Assembly: GCF_026745355.1 (NCBI RefSeq)
Contig: NC_079210.1
Coordinates: forward strand, 20,713,132 to 20,777,131
Length of the DNA: 64,000 nt
From: Beta vulgaris subsp. vulgaris
Lineage: Eukaryota > Streptophyta > Magnoliopsida > Caryophyllales > Amaranthaceae
Reading direction: 5' to 3'
A program made the position numbers and the translations under genes. The notes beneath the pieces are model-generated. The model saw only the letters and a program-made list of their open reading frames with translations. It did not search any database and was not told where the DNA came from. How positions within the stretch are numbered: position 1 is the first letter of the stretch; every line of letters starts with the position of its first letter. Below, piece by piece: positions 45,447 to 58,079 of the stretch.

Positions 45447-48400
45447 ATCCCCAATCCAATTATTAAAGCCTCATATTCAGCTCTATTGTTCGTACATGGA
45501 CCCTTGAGGGTTAATTCTAGCTTATTAGATGGGATCCTGGCATAAGATAAAATATATATCCCAGCTCATGTTGTTTATCTAGTGTTGGACCCATCAAAGA
45601 ATAAGGTCCATGGAAGGACGTCTTCATCAATGAATCCTAAGTCACAAAAAGGATTCGTTGCCAAGAAATCAGCTATAGCCTGACCTTTTACTGCTTTTTG
45701 CGGCACATATACTAGGATAAACTGTAGTAAATGTAAACTTCATTTGATTAACCTTCCTTTCATAAAAGGTTGAGATATCATATATTTTATAACATCTGTT
45801 GGAGATACTACTTCTACTTTAAAGGCCATGAAATAATGTATGAGTTTAACTCATGCATCATAAAAACACAAACACCATTTCTCTGTCATGTTATACCTTT
45901 TTTTATCATGTAGGATTCTACTCAGGTAGAATGTGGCTTGCTCATGTCCTTTATCATTTTCATGGCTGAGGAGACTGCCAATGGAGTTTTCACAGGCAGA
46001 TAGATACAATCTTAATGGTTTTTCATTTTGCCTTGGAGAAATTAATACAGGAGGACTTGCCAAATCATGTTTGATGCTCCTCTTCACATTTGAATTTTGA
46101 TTCATGTTTTGATCGTAGCAGAGGTGAAAACTTTTTAGTTTTTCAAGCAAAACTAGCCATAAATCTTCTCACATAATTGACCTGTCCAAGGAATTTTTGT
46201 AATTCCTTTTTATTAGGTGGCTTGGCTGTCGATACTGCTTTAGCCTTATTCTGGTCAATTTTCATTCCATTCTTGTGAATGAGGAATCCTAAAAAACTAC
46301 TAGCTTTAACTCCAAATGCACATTTGAGTGGATTCATTTTCAGTTGATATTCTCTTATTCTGGTGAATGACTTGACCAAATGCTTTTTATGTCCGAAAAA
46401 CTCATTTGACTTTTTACAAGTATGTCATCTATAAACTTCCATGATTTTGCCAATCATCTCCTTAAAGATTGCGTCCATTGCTTGATGGTATGTGGCTCCA
46501 GCATTTTTTAACCCAAATGGGCAAATAATCAAACAAGCCCAATGACTTTGGACATCATCTAAAGACTGTTTTGTTATAGTCTTCATATGCAATCCTTAAT
46601 TGGTGATATCCTGCATAACCGTCCATGGAATATATTTATTCATATGTTGATACTGCATTTATTATGAGAGCAGCTACTGGCATGGGGTATTGATCTTTAG
46701 GTGTAGCTTTGTTTAGATCCCTAAAATCAAAGTAGAATTGTATCTTGCCATTTTTCCTAACAACTAGAACTATATTGGAGATCCAGTTAGCATATTGGCA
46801 AGACCTTATGAACTTCGCCTTGTGGGGATTATCTATCTCCTCTCGTATAGGCTAGTTCAGGCGCTAGTCTTCTAGGGTTTTGTACCACAGGATTAAATAC
46901 ATCCTTAATAGGGAGTTTATGCTCAACTATTTGCCTATCAATGCCATGCATTACATGATGTTCTCATGCAATACAGTTTTTCAATTCTTTAAGAATTTCT
47001 ATTATTTCTTGTTATCTTGGTTAGTGAGGAGCTTGCTTATGTAAGTAACACGCGGATTTTCATTGTCCCCTAAATTTACTTCTTCTAGTAGATCCTGAAC
47101 CTCCTGTTTAATATCCTCACTTGTTGCCCATACTTTTTCATCCTCCTCTTCAAAGGATCCAGTTTCGTCTAAATTGAGCAACATACATTAGAATTTATAA
47201 GAAAATCCTCTTAGTATTTTCTGAAAACTAAATCTTACATTACTTGATCAACAATAGGGGTAAACCCCTTACAACATTCTTCTTGGTTTATAAACATAAT
47301 AAACTTTTATAAGAAATATACATCATAACTCTATAAACTAATGAGAGCTAAGGGTTGATCATAGTCTAGCGCATGAAGTTGAACATATTCATATTTTGAT
47401 TCAATGTCTTCAACTTCCAGGACGTCCTTGACTTCTTCAATGAGGATTGTACCTGAGTCTTCCATCTCTTGGTGAGTTTGTGCCTCAAGTTGTATAGTAA
47501 CCTCAATTTTGATAGTAGGAAATGACTTTAGAGAGTCCCTAATAAAAACAAAATCAGGAGATGTAATTTGACAACTTCCTCACCTGCTTGCACCATTTCA
47601 TAGGTGTCATCATTCCACCAAATTAAGACTTGGTGGAGTGATGATGGAATAGCATAGTTATGGTGTAACTAATCTCTTCCTAGAATTGCATTATAATTAG
47701 TGTCACTTTGACTATGAAGAACTCCTACTCTAATTTTTAGGCTAGCCATTCCTTTCACTTTTTCTGACAAACCAGAGAAACCAGTTATGTTGATTTGTAT
47801 ATTATGAAAATCCTTTCTAGTTTTTCCTAGCTTTCTAAACCCAAAGAGTGGCATAATCTTAACAGTAGCTCCAGTGTCCACCAATACTTTGCCTAAGCGA
47901 ACTCCCTCAAAATCAACATTTAGAAATAAAGCTTTAGTTTGCTTGTTGTCAACATCAAGTGACCTAAAAGGTTTTATCTATGATTAATTTCTCTAAGTTA
48001 GATTTTAGAGATGTGTTATTAGGCACTTTCTTGTGAGGTGCATTAAAATAAGTTGACAAACTTCTGGAAGAAGTAACTTTAAATTTACCTACCCTCTCTT
48101 ATTTGTGACCTTCATCTTCTCATAATGTGGTGTTGGTCTGGAATTCTGATTGATCTCTGACTTTTTAAACTCTGTTGGTAGCATGACCACATTACACCGT
48201 ACATTATGGCTCTCTCCAAATTATGCTTGAGGCTCATTCATCCAATGGTCTCCATCCAACATCAAGTCACTATGTGACCCTAGTAAGTCTAGATCTTCAG
48301 AACCAAACTCTGAACCATAATCCTCATTAAATCCATGTCTTAGGTATCTCTTTCATAAGAGAATCACTTCCTTGAGGTTGTTGGTCATCATTCTTTCGAG

Positions 48401-48900
48401 ATGATTCAACACATTGTTCCTCCTCCAGAGGTAACAATTTAGTGATGCCGGCTTGTAGTGCCTCTTCATCAATTCTTACATTTGTAATAAGGGACTCCTG
48501 CATATTTTGATTGCTAATTTGAGCCCTTGCTGCAGCAAATTTTGGACTTAGGTCTTTGCACTTAGGTCTTTCATCTTTGATCTCCTACTCTTAGGTAAAT
48601 TTTGGATATCTTGTAGTGGCAATGGCTTAATTGCTGGTTTGATTTTTATCTCCCCTTGGTCCCTATGGGACTTCGCTCCTCTTTTAAGAATTTTGGGAAC
48701 AGAAATATGACTTGGCTCCCTTTCTTTTCCTTTTGAGGAAGGGCCTAAACTAGGGATGTCATATTTTCTTGGTCCTTGATTCTGGACCTTCTTTGGAATG
48801 GACGCTAATAAGCAGGCACATAAGTAGGATCGTTTGGAATGATCTGAGTTCTAACCATTTCAAAGGTTAGCCTGTCAGCACATTGTGAACACATTCCGTT
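45447..48900 (-). pseudogene. Decayed Tat-like pol: protease, RT, RNase H, aRNH
   Basis: Minus-strand order: protease with VDTGATVKIMP (about 47880) and NAILGRD (about 47675); RT with KNAGATYHQAMDAIF (about 46500), FIDDILVKS (about 46430) and the LKMNPLKCAFGV block (about 46340); the connection and RNase H region (PVLISPRQNEKPLRLYLSA, about 46040; YLSRILHDKKRYN); and the start of a second RNase H (AEYEALIIGLG) cut at 45447 by the CACTA end. Many stops and frameshifts. The integrase is not in the window. Confidence 0.82.
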
Positions 48901-49262
48901 CCTTAGAGCCTTCAACCATTCTATTACCCTAGTCTGTAATGGGAATTTTTACAATGCTTTTTTTTTATAGATTTTAGCTCTTTTCTCATGCATTACTGGG
49001 TTTTCTGTTGGATTTGACTTTACAGGCGCCTTAACATTGTCTACATTGGCCCTATATTCTTCCAGTTTCATGGCATGTTGTTCCATGACTGAGACAACCA
49101 ATCTTTTGAGATTCAATTGCCTAGTCAAGAACCCTCTGAATATTTGACAGTGGTCTGTTATATGTGACCCATTCATGTGTCATCTGCACATATCTTTCAA
49201 CCCTTCTTCATTGGCTATTTTTGGCATGACCAAAATTACTTCATCGAGCAATCTTTTGAAGA
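48901..49262 (-). pseudogene. Tat-like gag, C-terminal piece
   Basis: The frame at 49176-48949 includes MNGSHITDHCQIFRGFLTRQ, part of a C/H-rich segment in the position of a nucleocapsid finger, then a K-rich tail. It is separated from the rest of gag by the solo LTR and its GTTGG duplication. Confidence 0.7.
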
Positions 49263-49267
49263 GTTGG

Positions 49268-52200
49268 TGTAATAGTCCTGTTTTTAAGAGCGTTTATTTA
49301 AAAGCTAATTATAATTATTAAGTTAATTATGTTTCGAAAATGTTATTTTATTTGAGTTATGGAGTATGAAATTCATTTGTCGTATTGTAAAATAATTATC
49401 TAATTTAATTTTATGAAGTTATTATTATTAGTAATTTATATATTGAGTTTTATGTGCAACTAGTTGAGTTGTATTTTGCCCATAATAAAAACCCAAACCC
49501 AAATCATCTCATTGTCGGTTATTTTATTTTTCAAAGTAACAAAACCAAACCCTTATCAAATTTGTTTTAGCGGTGAAGAGTATCAAACCCCCAAACCGTG
49601 AAAAAGAAACTCAAAACCCCAACCCCATGAAACTGACCTCCTTTCTCTCGTTCGCCAGCCTGCTCGCCGGAGTTTCCTAGTCTCGCCGGCGTCCTTTAGT
49701 TCACCGAAGCTCGACGAACACCGCAGTGATTCCTCCTTTTTCGTTCTCTTCGCGGTTTGATTCCCTTGCCATGTTCGCTCTGCTCTTGCGTAACCCGCGC
49801 CGCCTTGCCGTCGCCGGTGCTGCTGTTGTGTTGCTGTTGTTGTTGTACCGGTGGCTATTGTTGATGGTGGTGTTTGTCATCGACATCTCCTCCCCTACTT
49901 TATCTCTCGCTCCCCTGTTCGCCGCCGCTGTTGTCGCCCCGTCTTTGCTACTGTCACCGCCGACGTGTACTGGTGGTTTGAAGAGTACCATAGGTACTGA
50001 ACCCATCTTTCCTCTTCTTCATATTGATTAATTAAATGAGTAATTATGAACTGGGTACTTGTTTATGATGATTGCGTTGTGGATTTGCTTTGATTCTATA
50101 ACTGTTACATTGAAATGTGTTTTGATTTGGGTTTTGGTTGCAATTTGTTTATAGCTTACTGAGATTAAAGGTTAGAAAATCTTCTTGGACTATTGAGTTA
50201 AAACTAGTTGGAACTTCATATTATTGATTTATATTATATATTCAAGTTAAGTTGTTATAAAATCAGATTATGTTGGATTTAAGCTATTGTTTCAATCTAA
50301 CTATGGTCATGCTTGTAATTCAGTTTTAGTACATTATGTAATGGGATAAACTAGAATACTTTCTTTTGTAATAATTGTTGTTATTTATGAATGAATTAAA
50401 GTTAATTTGTGAGAGATTTAGGTTAATTAAGTCATAAATTAAGAATGTGAGTAAGTTGGTATAATGAATAGCTTTAAGAAAGCTTAACTAGACTACAATG
50501 TTAACAAATTTATATTTGTAATTGGAATTGGAGATGAGAAATCTAATTGTAAGATCAATGAAGTAACTAGATCTTAGAAGAGATGAATTTAACAGCTTTC
50601 TTTCTTGGAGTTGGATGTTTTTACTACCGTTTGTAATTTCAAGAGTATCGGTAAATGAAAGAATGAGTATGGAACTTAATTTAGTTATGATTTACTGTAT
50701 TATATAAAGTTATAAAGTTAGTTCATGTATTGGTATGTTAGATGCTACTATTGTTGCTTTTAAAATATTAGTTCAATCAACTTTTGAATCGAGTTTCCTG
50801 GTTAGAAGTGTATTGATTACCGGTTGGAATTATAAGTTGATATGATGTTTCTAGCTAGTTTAAGTGACCATAGTTAATGTATAATGTTGACATAAATATC
50901 GAATGAACTAAAATACGAGTTAATCCAACCTAGTGGTTCTTTTTCTTGAATCCTCTAACCTATACTATGTGTTGTTAGTATTGGTTCATATTACTTTAGG
51001 GAAATATACTCCCTAGTATGGGAAGAGAAGTATAACAGTGAATTGTTGGTTTGTCAAGGTATTTATTATAGAAAGTATTAAGTGAATAACTTAGATAGTT
51101 TTCTCATAAAAAGTTATGAAAGGAATTAACTGATAATCGTTAATAAGGAGGATATTGGAAGAAGTTTACCTAATTGTGGACTAGATTACTAAGATGATGT
51201 TTATAGATCGGGATTTGGTTTAGTAACTATAATTAGAATACTATAAATGGATCGGTACATGACTCTTTGTAGATAAGTGATTATAAGGGTAATGATTCTT
51301 TTAGAGAAGTTCTAGTTATTTGATTCAATTGTTCTGTAACTAAGAAAGGAATGGATTCATCAATGCAGGTGTGAGTATGGTTCTTAGATGGGTTCATTGT
51401 TGATCACGTTAATTAGAATTCAGCTAATGGTATAACCAGAACCCTATTTAGTCACTTTAATAAACCTTTGATTGGTGAACATTGAGTTATGAAGTTTGAG
51501 TTAACTCTCCTTAGTTAATTCTAAGAGAGAGACTTATTGTAATTATCGATGGTGTTTGATAACAATTATTATCATTATTGAGATGAGTCTACATAGATAT
51601 CAGTGAAGTGAAAAAGAATATGAACTATCTATATGCAAAAGTATGTGATGTGTGGAATTTGGTTAGTAACTCTCGCTAGTTAATTCTAGCTGAGAGACCT
51701 ATTGTCACTATGGTTGGTATTTTACAGAATATGATTGGTTACTTGTGTGGTAAGTATGTTTTATAATTGTAATTGAGTTGAGTCGAAATGCATAACTAGA
51801 TTGGCCTCGAAATACTTAAGCGATTATAACTATCTAAGAAGACGCCTTATTTGTTGTTCAATGATTTTCAAGGATTACTATAACTATGAAATAGTTCTAA
51901 GAATGACGATTGAGTTATGAACGATAATCGAAAGGAATCTGAAAGGGGAAAGTAGCCTCGTCTGAGTCGACGGATGAGGTGACATGAACAGTGCCCCATG
52001 GACTGTGAACCTTGGGGGCCCCATAGGGAAACCTGCCCATTACTCTGTGGGGCGATAATCGGGCATATATCAGGTAATGTGAAACCTGTGGATGGCTGAT
52101 GAAATCAGTGGAAAAATATACTCCGGACTAGTCGCGGTTATTGGCCAAAAGTAAAGTGAATGGTTGGGTGACGACCCCCACTGTCGGAGTGTAAGCTTTG

Positions 52201-53513
52201 TCTCCTCCGCCGCGTTCTCTTTCCCCCTGGTTAAAAAGGAATGTTATTTCAAAGAATGAAAGTTATTTCGATATATGATTCCCAATAAGGAATCATATGG
52301 TGGTAAGTTAATTCGATATTGGATTCCCGATAAGGAATCATCTCAGGTAAGTTATGAATGTTTATTCAGTATATGAATATGAATATCGATATCGATTTCC
52401 TGATAAGGAGGCATATCATGGTAAATGATACTATATTGGATTCCTGATAAGGAATCATATCTGTTATGTGGATTCCCGATAAGGAATCGTTATAGTGAAG
52501 TTATGATATTTATTGCTTAATAAGAGGTTGTTTATAGAATATAAGAAAGTGATTGATAAAATATGAAAGTATAAGTGTGAATTTCCATTAAGAAATCGAT
52601 TAAAGGAAGTAAAGTATATTGCTTATATCAAAGTTGGTAACCCAGATTCCTCATAAGGGATCGTGATATGTTGAAAGGTCAACTAATCAGTTTCTATATA
52701 AGATATATATCAGTTACAAGATTGCTTGAAGTTACGTTGTTGGGTTTACTTTTATGTGAATGACGATGTAGTAGGAAAGGAACAATTAGACGAAGATGTA
52801 TAAGTATGTTGTCAACATGAGTTGATGTGATGCATGTTATGACAATGTGATTATGTTGACTGCTGAGTCGTTTTCAAGTAAAAGCCACCAAAGCATGTGT
52901 TACTCTTGTTTATGGGTTAGTACTCAGCTTTGCTGATGTGTGTACGTTGTTTTGTCATTTCTGTGGCCTGTCACTTGGTGGGTGGCAGTATCTTAAATGT
53001 TTCAGGTTGAAGCCGTGAGTTATTCTTCTGCAAGTTGAAGCTAATACAAGTTGGAGCAGTATTATAGTTGTTATCGGAGTGAGGACGCTCCACTTGTAAT
53101 AGTTAATCGTTTATTTTCTATAATTTATTTCTTCATTTAAGAATTGTTAGCTAGTGCTTCTGATTCTCTGTTGGTTGTTGCTCCGCGAAAGCGTTGAGGT
53201 TGTTCAGCTTTGGGATTTGGAAATATTTTATAAATTGAAATTGCAACAGGTTCATATTATTTCTCGCTTTAGCGTTGTCCTATTTTCAAAGGAAACTCTG
53301 CCGGATTTTCTGTAGAAATTCATGGGAATAGAGTCTGAGAATCAGAGCATAGTTATAATAGTTAATTTATTTGAATAGAGTTGGGAAATGAGTTCCACAC
53401 TCTCCGATGAAGTTTGATGAGTGTGATGGTAATAGTTCGGGTTATCTCGACCAGAGTCTCTTTCGCTGTGCTTAATCCTCTGTAAGCTGGTCAGGAGAAT
53501 TCGGGCTGTTACA
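49268..53513 (+). mobile_element. Solo LTR, Tekay-like, 4.2 kb
   Basis: It opens TGTAATAGTCCTG and ends GGGCTGTTACA, with GTTGG duplicated at 49263-49267 and 53514-53518. The gag frame of the host element resumes on the other side. No PBS, PPT or interior is present, as left by recombination between two LTRs. A GC-rich segment (49620-50000) holds overlapping open frames on both strands; I regard them as untranslated leader, as in the other Tekay LTRs here. Confidence 0.93.
52277..52672. repeat. Dispersed GATTCCCGATAAGGAATC hairpin motif
   Basis: About seven copies of a near-palindrome (GATTCC-cgataa-GGAATC) occur at 52277, 52322, 52394, 52439, 52471, 52580 and 52654. Spacing is irregular and the later copies are degenerate. 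Confidence 0.8.
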
Positions 53514-53518
53514 GTTGG

Positions 53519-54290
53519 TTACCGATTTTAGTAGCTTGAGATGCCTCCAAGGTAACAGTACACACACTATTTGCTTCTGCCATACCACTGAAAAGTTCAT
53601 ATTGTTCATCAATTCTAACTATATTCACATCTTCATCATCAGGAAACATGATATTTTTCTTATCAATTCATCCTAGATTTTATTTCTAAAAGAAAAGCAC
53701 TCAGAAGTATCATGAGTTACTGTAACATGTCATTTACAGTATTTTTACCCTTAACTTCTTCAGCAGTTCTTACTCTATGTCTCCTTACCAATTTAATCTT
53801 TTTGTCAAATAACAACCAGTCAAAAATAGCATTAGCTTTTTTGGAATGTATATGTCCTTTTTTGTCGCGATTTCATATCATTTGGAGCCAAAAACTCTTT
53901 CTTCTCTAAAGGAGAACATTTGTAAGGAACTCCAAGAATGATTTCTGCCACGTCCACTTCTTTTGCAGTTTCAAAGTGGAAAGGCTCCTCATTCTGAGGA
54001 AATAAGCTCTGGTGCCTTGCTGCACTTTCAGCTTGTAGGTTTCTTTCATACCTTAAGGCTAATTTCGCTAATTCAACAAAATCACCAAAGGCATGACCAT
54101 CAAACCTCGTTCTAAGCTGAATCAACATTTCTTCTTGAGTCATTTGTACAAATTCCCTTTCAGGAATGCTAACATGACACCTGATCTTAGCCATCTTGAA
54201 TCTAGATAGGTAGTCTTCCACAGACTCTCCTAAATTTTGTTATTGGATTCTGGCCAGATCACTTAGGGTCAATTCTGCTACTAAAATTTC
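53519..54290 (-). pseudogene. Tat-like gag, N-terminal piece
   Basis: Minus strand: ELTLSDLARIQ, then GESVEDYLSRFKMAKIRCHV, IPEREFVQM and FVELAKLALRYERNLQAES. This is the Retrotrans_gag capsid block. One TAA lies just before the GESVEDYL block. No LTR or PBS is found on the right; the frame meets LINE sequence near 54305. Confidence 0.82.
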
Positions 54291-54309
54291 CTGTAAAGAG
54301 TGTCAATGA

Positions 54310-56800
54310 ATTCTGCTAAAGGCGGCCGCAGCATGGTGGAGGCACACGTATGAGATGGTAGAGCCTCAAGATTCTATTGAATTAGAGCGAGTCTACCTGC
54401 CTTGGACAAGAAACCTGATTCCTGTAGGTTAATCCTCTGGTCAGGTTTCTAGACAATATGAGAAAGGTTAGTTTATGAGGGGTGGTGGGAACTAAAAAAG
54501 ATTCCTAAGTACCTCCCTAGGGAGGAGTTCGACAACATATTAAATTAACTTGCTAAGGAAGCCTTCCGGCTAGGGGAAACTTTTTTCGACAAAAAAATAG
54601 CAGACTTATGAAAATTCACTAATTGGACAGAGAGATTGCAGAAATCATCAAGGATAGATTTCTGATTACTGCAAGCCAGGGAATTTGCTTTGCAAAATAA
54701 GAGCTTATCATCAGCAAACATGAGGGAAGGAATAGTGGCAGTTCGGGGAAGCAGCTTAAACCCGATACCCGATTCCCGAGAATGACTTTGGAGCGTTATA
54801 TTATGGATAACAACTTCCATAAACAAAATAAAAAGATATGGTGACAGTGAATCGCCTTGACGCAAACCCCGAGTTGGTCGGAACCACGGGGTGGGTTGGC
54901 CATTAACTTTAATTGAATAAGAAACCTTAGAAACACATTCCTTAATCCAAAGGATCCAAGTGGGAGAGAAGCCAAAAGCCTTTAGAGTTTCCCAAAGGAA
55001 ATCCCACTCGATTCGATCATAGCTTTTTCCATGTCCAACTTTAAAGCACACCACCCAGTTTTATTTTGAGATTTGTGAAACGTACTAAGGGCTTCTTGGG
55101 CAATCAGCAGATTGTCGTGAATGGATCGATCGGGGGTAAATGCATTTTGAAGTGGACTAATTTCTCGTTGGAGGATAGGGGTTAAGCGATTTACTATGAT
55201 CTTTGAAATAGCTTTGTAAATAGTGTTAATTAAACTAATGGGTGTGAAGTGTTCAGGAGTTTACGGAGCCTCCCTTTTTGGAATGAGCGTTATCAATGTG
55301 TGGTTCAGAGACGAAGGGAAATTTACCATAAGCAAAGAAGCTTTGAACGGCTAACACTAGTTCTTTTAGGAAGGTTCGCCAATAAACCTGGTAGAATTTT
55401 CCCCCAAAGCCATCGGAACCAGGAGCTTTAAGAGGGTTAATATCAAAGAAGACCCCTTTTATTTCTTTAGCTGTGACCGGAGCTAGTGAAGAGGTCGCAT
55501 CTGAAGAAGAAACGAAAAAGTCGAGAAAGTGCAGGTCGGTATCCCGGGGGGCGGGGTGTGCAGAGCGAAAATGCTGTATGAAAGAATTAGATTAAAGATG
55601 TGATAAGTCGTCACAAGAGTCAACCCATTGGCCTACATCGTTTTTGAGTTTAAAAAAGTCATGTTCGCCATGGATTTCTTCTAACTATTATGGAAGAAAA
55701 GAGAGTTGCGATCTCCTTGAGATTCCCCAAACTTTCTGATTAAAGAGAAGAAGCTTCTCTCGTTGGATAATTAATCCATTGATATGCTTCACTAGAATGG
55801 TATTAAAAGGTTGTAGCCACAATTGTAGTTGTAAGGCCTTTAATTTGTCCTCGTTGGTTACTAGTTTGTTGGTCATAGGTTTGTATTTGGCGTTGGCCCA
55901 AAGTTTGAGGTCAGTTTTTATACGGACGAGTTTTTGTTGAATACGAAAGAATCGGGATCATGTTATTTGTAAGTTCCAGTTTTTTTTTAATGATTGAGTG
56001 GGAATGTTGATCGAGAGTCCAAAAATTTTGGAATCGAAAAGGTGGGGGGCGGGAGTTGGTTCTTTCAGTGGAGAAGAAGATTAGTGAAGCATGGTCCGAG
56101 ATAGTAAAAAGACCATAAGAGATGGTGCTTTTATTAAATTCGTCATAGAAAAAGGTGTGACTAATAGCTCTATAAAGTCTTTCGTAGATGAGACTGTTAG
56201 TACGAACACCTTCCAAGAGAAATAAATCTTGTTGGAGGCATGGGCTGTCGATGGCGTTAGAATTGGCTATGAGGGAAGGTAGGCGTTGAAGCTGATTTGA
56301 CCTTAACAGATATCCCCTCATTTTGTCTTCATGTGAAAGCATCTCATTGAAATCTCCAAGCAAAAGCCAAAGGAAGTGAAGAGAAGTAACATAGTTATTT
56401 AAAAATGCCCAGAAAGCATCGTTTTCGGCCGTTTTAGCGGGCAGTAAGTGTCGAGGATTGAATACACTTTACCCTGAGGTTTGTAAAAAATGTCAAGATA
56501 GACCAAACGTTCATGGGAATGGTGATTTTGAACTGTAAGATTGGAGTTATCCCAAGACACCCACATTCCTCCCACATGATTAATTGGGTCAATGATGAGC
56601 TTATTTTGAAAATGGAGTGCTTTCATAATTCGTTGGTTGTTATTACTATTCGTTAAGGTTTCAATTATAAAGACAATGTCCGGATTATATTTTTTCTTTA
56701 GGTAGAGAAGCTCCCTAAGAACTTTGGGTTTTTTACCCCCTTGAATATTCCAACATAAGATCTTTATAGAGAAACCAAATGGCATATAATTCGCAACCAA
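54310..56800 (-). pseudogene. LINE ORF2: endonuclease and reverse transcriptase
   Basis: The endonuclease begins near 56770 (IKILCWNIQGGKKPKVLREL), with LLYLKKKYNPDIVFIIET, LGDFNEML (about 56355) and SDHASLIFFS (about 56100). The RT has LINTIYKAISKIIVNRLTPI (about 55215), FTPDRSIHDNLLIAQEAL (about 55130), DRIEWDFLWE (about 55015), RPTRGLRQGDSLSPYLF and the catalytic MFADDKLLF (about 54720). A post-RT segment LSKAGRLALIQ is near 54400. Several frameshifts (about 56390, 55900 and 55060) and stops inactivate it. Confidence 0.9.
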
Positions 56801-56869
56801 TTAGAAAGAAGTTTCAGTAGCGAGTGATGGAGCCCTCGAGTCCATGGGGGTTTTGAACCCTCTTCCATT

Positions 56870-58079
56870 TTAGAGAAAAGAGATAAAAGAGGCAATACAG
56901 AGAAGAAAAATAAGGCACAATGCAATAAACAAGCGATCCAAGGCGAGGTGCAAGGCCCCCTCTAGCAGTGGTTTTCCAGAGAGGACAAGCATGGGACACG
57001 GAATAACCAAAAAAGAAGCAACGTTACAGAAGTAAAATTTTATAAAGCAATAAGAAAAAAAATAGTAATCAAAATTAGACAGCCATAACCATATTTCCTT
57101 AATGAAAAACGTAGTAATATGATCTAAAAATGAGGATGACCGTAAGATTCGAAGCATAGTCCAAAATGAGTGTGGTAATGTCCTTGACAACAAATCAAGG
57201 GGGACGCTCATTATACAAGGCTTGGAGATATGATCGAATCATGTGACAGAGAGATCCACAATGGTCCAAGTGCAAAAAAGGTCTAAAAACCATGGAGTAA
57301 GAGGCCAATCGAAACACAAGGGAACCACATAAAAAACATAGTCGTACCAATCCAGGGGAAGGTAATACAAATAAAGTGAAGAAGGACCAGAGCAAGAGGA
57401 CGACACATGTAGAGGGGAGGGGTAGCACGAGAGAGAAATGAACCATGACGGTTGGAACCTGAAGAACAAAAATTGGACATGAAGGGGGGAAAAGAAACCC
57501 CAAGTTCAGTTGCGAGTGATTAACTACTCGAGTCCACATAGACACAGAGGTATGAACCAACATATGAGAGAGAGAAAGAGAGATGAGATGAGGGAAAGGA
57601 GAAGTTACAACTGAAGATGTGCTCAAAGTACCCTAAGCATGGATACCCACGAAGTGGTGACAGTAAGGGGATCGCATCATTAGAGGAGAAGATGTGAGTC
57701 GTGGCCGATGTTGGGAGCCAAGGAATGCAGCAGCTGAGAGGAACAGAGAGCCTCCAAAAACAAGAAAGCACAAAGAGTGATAAAAACTGAAACATTAATA
57801 AAACCGGCAATGGTGTAAAGATCATGAAGATAAACAAACCAACAACAATAACATAAATGCTTCATGTAATAAAGGAAGCCAAAAGAACTACACAAAAAAA
57901 TCCCCAAAGAACACCCAGAGGGGACAAGGAAGCATTAGGGGATAAACAAAAAAGGAGGGGAGGGGGAAAGTACATTAAGCTCAATCCCATCATAAGGGGG
58001 ATGAACATAACACTTAACAAGGTCCGCCCCTCAAAAAGTAAACTAAATAGTAAAGCATTAATCATGGAGAAGAAGGAGA
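56870..58079 (-). other. LINE inter-ORF spacer
   Basis: Between the ORF1 stop and ORF2 start there are only overlapping Leu/Phe/Ser-rich frames with no family resemblance. I take these as chance open frames. Confidence 0.5.

Noticed and set aside
49701..50031. Overlapping 101-codon frames on both strands
   Set aside because: GC-rich segment of the solo LTR; the hydrophobic plus frame looks like a membrane protein only because of CTG/GTG-rich codons.
57195..57907. Several Leu/Phe-rich frames that look like membrane proteins
   Set aside because: They lie in the LINE inter-ORF spacer, overlap in several frames and match no family.
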